A stretch of DNA of 54,525 nt. It comes from an uncultured Prevotellaceae bacterium. GTDB taxonomy: Bacteria; Bacteroidota; Bacteroidia; Bacteroidales; Muribaculaceae. Below, in pieces: positions 7,706 to 15,588 of the stretch. The translations under genes and the position numbers were made by a program. The stretch lies in assembly GCA_946406035.1 (NCBI GenBank), contig CAMJJG010000012.1:1-54525 (forward strand), in the 5' to 3' direction. The notes under the pieces are model-generated. The model searched no databases. It saw only the letters and a program-made list of their open reading frames with translations, and was not told where the DNA came from. Within the stretch, counting starts at the first letter, position 1. Each line of letters starts with the position of its first letter.

Positions 7706-8602
7706 ATGAAACGTATTGCACTGTTAATCACAGTATTGGCATTAACGATGACACAGGCCTCTGCCCAAGTGCAGATGGCCGATTTGCAGCCAGGCAGGCT
7801 CTTTGCCTATCCCATGGCGCCCGACACCTGCTCCACGCTAGAGAGCCGTTGCAACTTCATCATCTCCCACTTTTGGGACAGCTTTGACATCAGCAAGCCC
7901 ATTGTGGACGATGAGGCGTTTGAAAACACCTTCCGCGACTTTGTTGACTTCTTCAAGTACTCCCATCGCAACGTGGTGATGAATGTGGTGCGTGATTTTG
8001 TCAACAAGGCGCAATCCAATACCGCCAACCTCAGGAAGGTGGGCGAGGTGGCCGAGCGGGCGCTCTATGGCACCCAGGCCGAGTACTGGAGCGATGAGGT
8101 CTATGTGGCCTTTGCCAAGCCGCTGGCCGCATCCAAGAAGTTGCCTCGCGAGGTGCGTGACTACTATGGCCACCAGCTGGCACGCATCAACGCTGTGCAA
8201 GTGGGGGCAGTGCTGGACTTTGAGTTCACCGATGTCGATGGGCAAAAGTCGCAACTGAGCAACCTGCCCGAGAGTCAGAACTATATTCTCTTGTTTATCG
8301 ATGACAGTACCGAGAGCACCATCGGCCGATTGCGCTTGAGCACCGATGTCGCCTTGAACGCATTGCTCGAGTCGGGTCAGGCTACGCTGGTGTGTTTGTC
8401 GGTAGGTAAGTACAGCGCCGACTGGGCTACGACAGCCGCGGGCTATGCCACCAACTGGGTCGTCGGGTGCAGCGAGCGGCTGACGTCAGACCTGGACCTG
8501 CGGGCATTGCCGTGCTGCTACATCCTGGATGCCCAGCGCACAATCGTGAATAAGAGCCTCTCGGTCGAGGGCCTGATGTCGGCAGTAAACCCTAACTATT
8601 AA
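7706..8602 (+). CDS. Exported DUF5106/thioredoxin-fold protein
   Basis: 298 residues. The ATG at 7706 starts a signal peptide, MKRIALLITVLALTMTQASA. Residues about 40-150 resemble DUF5106, the helical N-terminal domain found before thioredoxin-like domains in Bacteroidota (STLESRCNFIISHFWDSFD and ENTFRDFVDFF). The C-terminal half has a thioredoxin-like pattern: VGAVLDFEFTDVDGQKSQLSN, split VGAVLDFEFTD then VDGQKSQLSN, then NYILLFIDDS and LRALPCCYILDAQRTI. There is no CxxC in the usual active-site position, so redox activity is doubtful. It is followed 14 bases later by the DoxX gene. Likely periplasmic; substrate unknown. Confidence 0.75.
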   Translation: MKRIALLITVLALTMTQASAQVQMADLQPGRLFAYPMAPDTCSTLESRCNFIISHFWDSFDISKPIVDDEAFENTFRDFVDFFKYSHRNVVMNVVRDFVNKAQSNTANLRKVGEVAERALYGTQAEYWSDEVYVAFAKPLAASKKLPREVRDYYGHQLARINAVQVGAVLDFEFTDVDGQKSQLSNLPESQNYILLFIDDSTESTIGRLRLSTDVALNALLESGQATLVCLSVGKYSADWATTAAGYATNWVVGCSERLTSDLDLRALPCCYILDAQRTIVNKSLSVEGLMSAVNPNY

Positions 8603-8616
8603 TAACTCACCGAGCT

Positions 8617-9102
8617 ATGACTGGTTTTTTCAAAAATCTGTTCTTGTATAGTGTGGGGCACACCTATAGCAACCTGTCGCGGTTGTTCCTGCGCCTGTTC
8701 ACGGGCATTATGTTCCTGCAGTTGTGCATTCGCCAGATGCTGGACTTCGACGCCATTGTGCCCACCTTCCAGGGATTTATGGGCCTCTCGCCCCAAGTGT
8801 CCATGACGGTGCTCGTGATTGTCGAGCTGTTGTGCGCCGTGTGCATCATGTTGGGCCTGCTGACCCGACTGGCGGTGCTTTTCCCGCTGGCACTGATGCT
8901 GCTGGCCGAGGACGTGATTCTCTCTAGCCCGGAATCGATGGCCGACCAGTTGTTCAATTTCCAGCCAGGCTATCCCGTGATGTTCATCGGCATCTTTGTG
9001 TACATGCTGCTGGCTGGGCCGGGAAAGATCTCGCTCGACTACATCATCGCGGCCCATTTCACCGAGACGCCGGCCGATGAGCAGACCATCGACAACGCGT
9101 GA
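8617..9102 (+). CDS. DoxX family integral membrane protein
   Basis: 161 residues with four hydrophobic segments: about 20-40 (LSRLFLRLFTGIMFLQLCI), 58-80 (QVSMTVLVIVELLCAVCIML), 84-97 (RLAVLFPLALMLLAE) and 118-138 (YPVMFIGIFVYMLLAGPG). The four-helix layout and the acidic residue in the second helix fit DoxX-like proteins, which are linked to membrane quinone/thiol chemistry in some systems. The role here is not known. It follows the thioredoxin-like gene with only 14 bases between them, so the pair may act together in envelope redox balance; that is inference. Confidence 0.8.
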   Translation: MTGFFKNLFLYSVGHTYSNLSRLFLRLFTGIMFLQLCIRQMLDFDAIVPTFQGFMGLSPQVSMTVLVIVELLCAVCIMLGLLTRLAVLFPLALMLLAEDVILSSPESMADQLFNFQPGYPVMFIGIFVYMLLAGPGKISLDYIIAAHFTETPADEQTIDNA

Positions 9103-9158
9103 CCAGGCGGCGTGCCAGTGCATTGTAGAGTGTTAACTGATTAAAAGATTTTATAGAC

Positions 9159-10226
9159 TTGAGCAAGATTGCTGTATTGATATCGGGTGGTGTGGACAGT
9201 GCCGTTGTGGTTCACCGTCTAAAGGAACAGGGCGAGGATCTGCACTTGTTCTACATTCGCATCGGTATGGATAACGACGAGGGTGATTGTAGTGCCGAGG
9301 AGGACATCGAGATGTGTACCCTTATCGCCCGCCGTTACGGCCTGCCGCTTGAGGTGGTGTCGTTGCACGAGGAGTACTGGGACCACGTGATGGAATATGC
9401 CCTGCGCACCGTCAAGGCTGGCCTCACGCCCAATCCCGACATGATGTGCAACCGCATGATCAAGTTTGGCTTCTTTGAGCAGCGGTGGGGCAAGGACTTT
9501 GACCTGACGGCAACAGGGCACTACGCGACGACCGACGTCATCAACGGCGTGAAATACCTGGCCACGGCGGTCGATCCCGTGAAGGATCAGACCGATTTCC
9601 TGGCCCAGATCACCTATGACCAGTTGCAGCACGTCATTTTCCCCATCGGTAACCTGCCCAAGGAGCAGGTGCGCCGCATCGCCGAGGAGGCCCACTTGCC
9701 CAACGCCCATCGCCGCGACAGCCAGGGCATCTGTTTTCTGGGCCAGATTGATTATAACGACTTCATACGCCGCCACCTGGGCGAGCGACCCGGTCCCATC
9801 ATCGAGTTGGAATCGGGGCGCAAACTGGGCGAGCACCGCGGCTACTGGTTCCACACCATCGGTCAGCGCAAGGGCCTGGGCCTGAGCGGTGGGCCATGGT
9901 ATGTCGTGCGCAAGAACGTGGATGAAAACGTCATCTACGTCTCCAATGGCTATGGCACGGCCAAGCAGTATGGCCGTACACTGCGGCTCGACGAGATGCA
10001 CTTCATCTCGGGCAACCCGTGGCCCGGCAACGATGGCCCGGTGGACATCATGTTCAAGAACCGCCACACGCCTCACATCATGCGTGGCCGTTTTACCCAT
10101 CTCGATGGTCACCAGTGGGTTATCGAGAGCGAGGAGGACGTGCAGGGCATTGCCCCCGGGCAGTTCGCGGTGGTCTATGACCCCCAGGGACACCTGTGCT
10201 ACGGTAGCGGGATAATTACCGGCTGA
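9159..10226 (+). CDS. mnmA: tRNA 2-thiouridine(34) synthase MnmA, TTG start
   Basis: 355 residues. MnmA activates U34 of Lys, Glu and Gln tRNAs with ATP and inserts sulfur to give s2U. Seen: PP-loop SGGVDSAV at residues 9-16, catalytic C97 in [12 protein letters not shown], the second cysteine C192 in [30 protein letters not shown], and the tRNA-binding [11 protein letters not shown] segment. No ATG lies close enough upstream of the PP-loop, so the TTG at 9159 is the likely start. It is 56 bases after doxX on the same strand. Confidence 0.93.
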   Translation: MSKIAVLISGGVDSAVVVHRLKEQGEDLHLFYIRIGMDNDEGDCSAEEDIEMCTLIARRYGLPLEVVSLHEEYWDHVMEYALRTVKAGLTPNPDMMCNRMIKFGFFEQRWGKDFDLTATGHYATTDVINGVKYLATAVDPVKDQTDFLAQITYDQLQHVIFPIGNLPKEQVRRIAEEAHLPNAHRRDSQGICFLGQIDYNDFIRRHLGERPGPIIELESGRKLGEHRGYWFHTIGQRKGLGLSGGPWYVVRKNVDENVIYVSNGYGTAKQYGRTLRLDEMHFISGNPWPGNDGPVDIMFKNRHTPHIMRGRFTHLDGHQWVIESEEDVQGIAPGQFAVVYDPQGHLCYGSGIITG

Positions 10227-10287
10227 GATTTTTTAAGTTTTTTAGTTCGGAGTTAGAAGTGATATCAGTAAGAGACATAAACATAAC

Positions 10288-10887
10288 ATGGATAAAAAGG
10301 ACGAATTGATAGAGTTGAAGGTGCTGGGAATCACGCGTAGCGAGGTGCAGCCTGGCGCCTATGCCCTGTTACTCGAGAATGCCGACCGCACCGACGACGA
10401 GGCACGCCGCATCCCCATTGTCGTGGGTGCGGCCGAGGCCCAGTCCATCGCCGTTCATCTGGAACAGGTAATGCCTTCCCGGCCGTTGACCCATGACCTG
10501 TTTGTGAGCATGTTTCACGTGTTTGGCATCGAGTTGCAGCGGGTCGTGATCTACAGCTTCAAGGATGGCGTGTTTGCCGCGATGCTTCACGTGGTCAACC
10601 CCACGACCAAGGTCGAGATCGACGCCCGCACCAGCGACGCCATCGCTATCGCCCTACGCACCGGCGCGCCCATCTACACTACGCCCGAGGTCATGCAGCT
10701 CACGAGCTATGAGTGGCGCCGCGACGGCAACTACAAGCCTCACAAACCCGTGCGCCTCGAGGATTTGCCCATCGAGAAACTCGAGCGGCGCTTGCAGCAA
10801 TATGTCGATAAAGAGCAGTATGAAAAGGCCGCTAAGGTCCAGAAAATCATTGCCCAGAAAACTAATCCCAACCGGGACGCTGAATAA
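10288..10887 (+). CDS. Bifunctional nuclease family protein (DUF151) with UVR motif
   Basis: 199 residues. Residues about 8-135 form the BFN/DUF151 domain: RIPIVVGAAEAQSIAVHLE, RPLTHDLFVSMFHVFGIEL and DARTSDAIAIALRTGAPIY. The C-terminal 40 residues carry a UvrB/UvrC-type motif (PIEKLERRLQQYVDKEQY then EKAAKVQKII). This combination is widespread in Bacteroidota. Some members have been reported to act on nucleic acids, but the physiological role is unclear. It follows mnmA by 61 bases. Confidence 0.88.
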   Translation: MDKKDELIELKVLGITRSEVQPGAYALLLENADRTDDEARRIPIVVGAAEAQSIAVHLEQVMPSRPLTHDLFVSMFHVFGIELQRVVIYSFKDGVFAAMLHVVNPTTKVEIDARTSDAIAIALRTGAPIYTTPEVMQLTSYEWRRDGNYKPHKPVRLEDLPIEKLERRLQQYVDKEQYEKAAKVQKIIAQKTNPNRDAE

Positions 10888-10903
10888 ATGCCGGTTTTTT
10901 TAT

Positions 10904-10911
10904 TATCTTTG
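10904..10911 (+). promoter_or_regulatory. Putative -7 element for the MFS permease gene
   Basis: TATCTTTG matches TAnnTTTG and is 37 bases before the ATG at 10949. No clear -33 partner. Confidence 0.5.
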
Positions 10912-10948
10912 CTGGTTGAAAAAATAAACGTTTAAAAATTAGATACAA

Positions 10949-12334
10949 ATGAAAAATCTGAAGTTAAGACTCATCGTAATGAATTTCCTGGAGTTTGCCG
11001 TGTGGGGCGCCTACCTGACCTGCATGGGCAACTACCTGGGAGCGGCAGGCTTGCCAGTATCTTGGTTTTATGTAATTCAGGGCTTGGTTTCAATCTTTAT
11101 GCCAACCTTGATGGGCATTGTCGCTGATAAATACATCCAACCGCAACGATTGCTGGGACTTTGTCACTTATTGGCCGGCGCCTTTATGCTGTCTTGCTGG
11201 TTTATGGGCTACTCGGCTGGTTACGGACACGAGATTACCAATAAAGGGTTGTTCATAACTCTTTACACATTGAGTGTCGCCTTCTACATGCCGACATTGG
11301 CATTGTCCAATACCGCTGCATTCTCAATCCTTAACGAGAATGGCTATGATACAGTAAAAGCCTTTCCCCCGATCCGTGTATTCGGTACCATTGGATTTAT
11401 CGCGACCATGTGGTTCGTGAATTGTGCCGTGCTCCATCCTGATAAAGGCTTCTTCTTTACGGTTTCAAAGAGTGCTTATACTTTCCAGATGACCTATATG
11501 CAGTTTTTTGTTTCTGCTGTTCTTAGCATCGTGTTGTTCCTTTATACATTCACGCTACCGCAGTGTAAGATCACTAAGAAAGCAGAAAAACAAACTGTTG
11601 CCGAGATGCTTGGCTTGAATGCCTTCAAATTGTTTAAAGAGAAGAAGATGGCCATGTTCTTTATCTTCTCGGCATTGCTCGGCATGTGTCTGCAAATCAC
11701 CAATGGATATGCTACACCGTTCCTCAAGAGTTTTGAGGCGATAGAGAAATATGCCGATTCTTTTGCCGCTAATAATGCAACAATGCTCGTGTCATTGTCT
11801 CAAATTGCCGAAGCTTGCTGTATCTTGCTCATTCCGTTCTTCTTGAAACGATTCGGAATCAAGAAAGTGATGCTGATCGCAATGTTTGCATGGGTATTCA
11901 GGTTTGGTTTCTTTGGTTTGGGTAATCCTGGAATGCCTGGCGTTCTATTGTTTGTACTCTCCTGCCTGGTTTACGGTGTTGCATTTGATTTCTTCAATGT
12001 TTCTGGTGGTCTGTTTGTTGACAAGGAGTGCAGGGATCCCAAAATTAAAGGTTCTGCACAAGGTTTGTTCATGCTTATGACAAACGGCATCGGCGCCTCC
12101 ATTGGTACTTGGCTTGCAGGAAAGCTGATTGAAGGTAATCTGTGTGAATGGGTACCAGTTGAAGTGGATGCGGTCATTGATGGAGTGCCGACAAAAGAAG
12201 TTGTCAGCTATCTTTTAGGGAAGACAGATATGGCCTGGAGTACCGCTTGGTTCATTTTTGCTGGATTCGCCCTTGTGGTGGCCGTGTCGTTCATGTTCCT
12301 GTTCAAGTACAAGCACGTGCGCGAGTCCAATTGA
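10949..12334 (+). CDS. MFS nucleoside permease-like transporter
   Basis: 461 residues with about 12 hydrophobic segments. The N-terminus (LKLRLIVMNFLEFAVWGAYL) and the GxxxDKYIQPQRLLG loop after the second helix resemble the nucleoside:H+ symporter family (NupG/XapB type). In Bacteroidota these often import nucleosides or act on other small polar substrates. It has its own promoter and leaves an 18-base gap to rsmE. Its codon use looks different from its neighbours, with many more A/T third positions (for example ATT, TTT, GTT and TTG codons) until the last 30 codons, which could mean acquisition from an AT-richer relative or relaxed codon selection. Confidence 0.82.
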   Translation: MKNLKLRLIVMNFLEFAVWGAYLTCMGNYLGAAGLPVSWFYVIQGLVSIFMPTLMGIVADKYIQPQRLLGLCHLLAGAFMLSCWFMGYSAGYGHEITNKGLFITLYTLSVAFYMPTLALSNTAAFSILNENGYDTVKAFPPIRVFGTIGFIATMWFVNCAVLHPDKGFFFTVSKSAYTFQMTYMQFFVSAVLSIVLFLYTFTLPQCKITKKAEKQTVAEMLGLNAFKLFKEKKMAMFFIFSALLGMCLQITNGYATPFLKSFEAIEKYADSFAANNATMLVSLSQIAEACCILLIPFFLKRFGIKKVMLIAMFAWVFRFGFFGLGNPGMPGVLLFVLSCLVYGVAFDFFNVSGGLFVDKECRDPKIKGSAQGLFMLMTNGIGASIGTWLAGKLIEGNLCEWVPVEVDAVIDGVPTKEVVSYLLGKTDMAWSTAWFIFAGFALVVAVSFMFLFKYKHVRESN

Positions 12335-12352
12335 CGCTGAAAACTGAAAACC

Positions 12353-13072
12353 ATGCACCGTTTCTATTGTCCTGACATAGCATCGGCCTTGACGCTGGGC
12401 GAGGAGGATTCCAAGCACTGCGTCAAGGTGTTGCGCATGGGAGAGGGCGACACCATCGAGGTGGTGGACGGCAGCGGCATGCTATACACCTGCCGCATCA
12501 CGATGGCACATCCCAAGCGATGTGCCATTGAGGTGCTGCAAGGTGACCAACAACCACCCCACTGGGGTTGCCAGATAGTGCTGGGCATAGCTCCCACCAA
12601 GAATCTGGACCGCATCGAGTGGCTCGTCGAGAAGGCCGTCGAGATGGGCGTGAACCGCATCATCCCGCTGCGCTGCCACAACAGCGAGCGCACGGTGCTC
12701 AAGACCGAGCGCCTGAAGAAGATCATGGTCGCCGCCATGAAACAGTCGCTCAAGGCAACACTGCCACAACTCGACGAGCTCACGCCCATCGAGCAGGTGA
12801 TTGCCGAGCCCTTTGAGGGCACGCGTTGCATCGCCTATTGCGACGCCATGCTGCCGCGCGGGCAGCGCTTGACGCTGGCCAGTGCCTACCAGCCCGGCCG
12901 CGACATTCAGGTGCTCATCGGCCCCGAGGGCGACTTCAGCCCCCAGGAAGTGGAGGCCGCCCGGGCCGCCGGCTACCTCCCCGTGACACTGGGCGAGAGC
13001 CGCCTGCGCACCGAGACCGCCGGCATGATGGCCATTGCCGCCATCCACACCCTGTGCTCTTTAATAAACTAA
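12353..13072 (+). CDS. rsmE: 16S rRNA (uracil(1498)-N3)-methyltransferase
   Basis: 239 residues. RsmE methylates U1498 of 16S rRNA in the decoding region using S-adenosylmethionine. The SPOUT-class C-terminal half is clear: IGPEGDFSPQEVEAA forms part of the knot, and LGESRLRTETAGMMAIAAIH is the SAM-binding end. The N-terminal PUA-like part contains HCVKVLRMGEGDTIEVVDG. ATP-free cytoplasmic enzyme. It lies 25 bases before kdsA; the two gaps on either side contain a CTGAAAA motif that recurs elsewhere in the window. Confidence 0.95.
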   Translation: MHRFYCPDIASALTLGEEDSKHCVKVLRMGEGDTIEVVDGSGMLYTCRITMAHPKRCAIEVLQGDQQPPHWGCQIVLGIAPTKNLDRIEWLVEKAVEMGVNRIIPLRCHNSERTVLKTERLKKIMVAAMKQSLKATLPQLDELTPIEQVIAEPFEGTRCIAYCDAMLPRGQRLTLASAYQPGRDIQVLIGPEGDFSPQEVEAARAAGYLPVTLGESRLRTETAGMMAIAAIHTLCSLIN

Positions 13073-13097
13073 AACTGACAATCCAAAACTGAAAAAT

Positions 13098-13913
13098 ATG
13101 CTGAACGAACTACTGTCATCGCCGCAACACAGCTTTTTCCTACTCGCCGGCCCATGCGTGATCGAGGGTGAGGAAATGGCGATGGATATTGCCGAGAAGG
13201 CCATGACGATAACCCAGCGACTGGGCATCCCCTATGTGTTCAAGGGCAGTTACCGCAAGGCCAACCGCTCGCGCATCGACTCATTTACCGGTATCGGCGA
13301 CGAGAAGGCCTTGCGCATCCTGCGCAAGGTGGGCGAGACCTTCAACATCCCTGTTGTTACCGACATCCACGAGCCTGTAGAGGCCGATATCGCAGCCGAG
13401 TATGTCGATGTGCTGCAGATTCCCGCATTCCTGTGCCGCCAGACCGAGTTGCTGGTCGCCGCAGCACACACGGGTCGCATGGTCAACATCAAGAAAGGGC
13501 AGTTCCTGGCTCCCGAGTCGATGCGATATGCCGTGCAGAAGGTGCGCGACGCCGGTAACGACGAGGTGACCATCACCGAGCGGGGCACGACCTTCGGCTA
13601 CCAGGATCTGGTAGTCGACTTCCGCGGTGTGCCCGTGATGCAGTCCTATGCCCCGGTCATCGTCGATGTGACCCACTCGTTGCAGCAGCCCAACCAGGGT
13701 GGGGGTGTGACAGGCGGGCGTCCCGAGCTCATCGAGACCATCGCCCGCGCTGCCATTGCCGCGGGGGCGTCGGGTCTGTTCTTGGAGACCCATCAGGACC
13801 CATCGGTGGCCAAGAGCGACGGTGCCAACATGCTGCGCCTTGACCTGCTCGAGGGGTTGCTCACTCGACTCGCCTACCTCAAACAGGCCGTTAACACAAT
13901 CGATAATATCTAA
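13098..13913 (+). CDS. kdsA: 3-deoxy-8-phosphooctulonate synthase, metal-dependent class
   Basis: 271 residues. Condenses phosphoenolpyruvate with arabinose-5-phosphate to give KDO-8-phosphate for the lipopolysaccharide core. Signatures: LLAGPCVIEG, VFKGSYRKANRSRIDSFTG, VTDIHEPVEA, ITERGTTFGY and LFLETHQDPS. C20 in AGPC is the metal ligand that separates the metal-dependent class from the E. coli type, which has Asn there. With His in ETHQD and Asp in VDVTHS the metal site looks complete. Other KDO genes are not adjacent. Confidence 0.96.
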   Translation: MLNELLSSPQHSFFLLAGPCVIEGEEMAMDIAEKAMTITQRLGIPYVFKGSYRKANRSRIDSFTGIGDEKALRILRKVGETFNIPVVTDIHEPVEADIAAEYVDVLQIPAFLCRQTELLVAAAHTGRMVNIKKGQFLAPESMRYAVQKVRDAGNDEVTITERGTTFGYQDLVVDFRGVPVMQSYAPVIVDVTHSLQQPNQGGGVTGGRPELIETIARAAIAAGASGLFLETHQDPSVAKSDGANMLRLDLLEGLLTRLAYLKQAVNTIDNI

Positions 13914-13964
13914 AGAGAAAAAATACATCATCTTTATCATTATTAATTAATATACCCATTCATC

Positions 13965-15569
13965 ATGAGTGTTACCAGAATTACGATTCTCTCCTGCATC
14001 GTGGCGTTGGCCACGATAGCGGTGAGTGCCCAGAGCAGTGATGCGGTGGTGCGCGACAAGATCACCGATGCCGTCATGAAGGTATATGACGAACAGATGG
14101 CCAAGAATCCCAATGATTACAACACATTGTTTGCACGGGCCCATCAGCACTACTACAATGGGGAATATACCGCCGCACTGGCCGACGTGAACCAGGCCAT
14201 GCTGCTCACGCCCAAAACCGACAAGGAATTGCGCTTTGATGAGCACATCCTGCGGGCACGCATCAGCGACGCGCGGCAGGACTATGCCAGCGAGGTGGCC
14301 GACTTGCGCCTGGCTCAAGAGCTGCAACCCAAGTCGCTCGCCTGTACCGACCTCATGGCCAAGGCTAACCTCAAGATGGGGAACTATGATGCCGCCGAGA
14401 AAGGCTTCAAGGCCATCCTGCGGGCCGAGTCGATGAACTATGACGCCCTCTATGGCTTGGCGCTCGTCGAGATGGGTCGCAAGAATCCCGAGGAGGCCCT
14501 GGTGCACGTGGACAAGGCCGTGAGCCTGTTCCATGCCGAGCCACAGGTGTATCAGAACCGTGCCGACATCTATACCCGCCAGGGAAATATCGAGGCTGCC
14601 GTCAGCGACCTGATCCAAGGCATGGAGGTGGGCAATGGCGGCAACTGCGTCGATGGCCTGTTTGCGATGAGTGATCAGCACTACGACCAGGTGATGCGCT
14701 CGCTCATCGACATTGCCAACAAGACCAACGAGAATGGCATCTACCATTACCTGCGCGCGAGCATTGCGATGGACCATTCGCGCTACGGGCAGGCATTAAG
14801 GGACCTGAATTTCATCAAGCGCAACAACCTGTATAATACCCACCTGGTTTATTACAGCATCGCCAAGTGCTATCTGGAACTGGGCCGCTTTGACGAGGCC
14901 CTGGTCAACGTCAACCAGGCGCTGAACATGGCCCCCCAGCAGCCCGAGTATTATATCCTGAAATCCCAAGCCGAGTACAATGCCGGTGACGGAGCCAATT
15001 ATGATGCCGCCATGCAGGCATTGACCAGCTGCTCTGATTTCGCACCGCAATATGTGCCCATGCTCGTGGCTAAGGCCGAACTGCTGATGGCGCAGGGCAA
15101 TGACAACTCAGCGCTGGGGTACCTGAATGCGGCGGTCGCCAACGATCCCACCGATGTCCAGGCACTGCTCACTAGGGCCGTGTTGCTCAAGAAAATGGGT
15201 CGGCAAGACCTCGCTGCCAAGGACCTGAACACGACCACCATGTTGAGCGATGACCCAGAGAACCTCAGGGGATTTGCCCTGAGCGAACTGGGCCGGGACA
15301 ATGAGGCCTTCACCTGGCTGAATAAACTCACGGCAGCGGCTACACCAGGCGGCGAGAACTTCTTTACCGCAGCTCTGTTCATGGCCATCAGGGGCGACAA
15401 CTTCAAGGCGCTGGAATATGTGCAGCAGGCGCTCGACAACGGCTATAGCAGCTTGTACAAGTTGCGGTATGACAAGTTGTCGGCTCTCAACCTGGGCTCA
15501 CTGCGTGATGAACCCGCTTTTGCCACCGCTATCGACAAAGCCATTCTCAACTTCAACGAGTCTGATTAG
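13965..15569 (+). CDS. Exported tetratricopeptide repeat protein
   Basis: 534 residues with a signal peptide (ITILSCIVALATIAVSAQ). Residues about 40-520 are a run of TPR-like 34-residue units, recognisable as YNTLFARAHQHYYNGEYTAA, YDALYGLALVEMGRKNPEEA, VYQNRADIYTRQGNIEAAV, VYYSIAKCYLELGRFDEALV and PTDVQALLTRAVLLKKMG. No catalytic domain is seen, so it is probably a periplasmic scaffold. It lies 20 bases upstream of tamL and is likely cotranscribed with it; a link to outer-membrane assembly is possible but unproven. Confidence 0.8.
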   Translation: MSVTRITILSCIVALATIAVSAQSSDAVVRDKITDAVMKVYDEQMAKNPNDYNTLFARAHQHYYNGEYTAALADVNQAMLLTPKTDKELRFDEHILRARISDARQDYASEVADLRLAQELQPKSLACTDLMAKANLKMGNYDAAEKGFKAILRAESMNYDALYGLALVEMGRKNPEEALVHVDKAVSLFHAEPQVYQNRADIYTRQGNIEAAVSDLIQGMEVGNGGNCVDGLFAMSDQHYDQVMRSLIDIANKTNENGIYHYLRASIAMDHSRYGQALRDLNFIKRNNLYNTHLVYYSIAKCYLELGRFDEALVNVNQALNMAPQQPEYYILKSQAEYNAGDGANYDAAMQALTSCSDFAPQYVPMLVAKAELLMAQGNDNSALGYLNAAVANDPTDVQALLTRAVLLKKMGRQDLAAKDLNTTTMLSDDPENLRGFALSELGRDNEAFTWLNKLTAAATPGGENFFTAALFMAIRGDNFKALEYVQQALDNGYSSLYKLRYDKLSALNLGSLRDEPAFATAIDKAILNFNESD

Positions 15570-15588
15570 GCCCATTACCAGTCAAGAA

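Noticed and set aside
15418-15588. In-frame extension of tamL into the TPR gene
   Set aside because: It would overlap the TPR gene by about 150 bases and place the lipoprotein signal in the middle of the protein.
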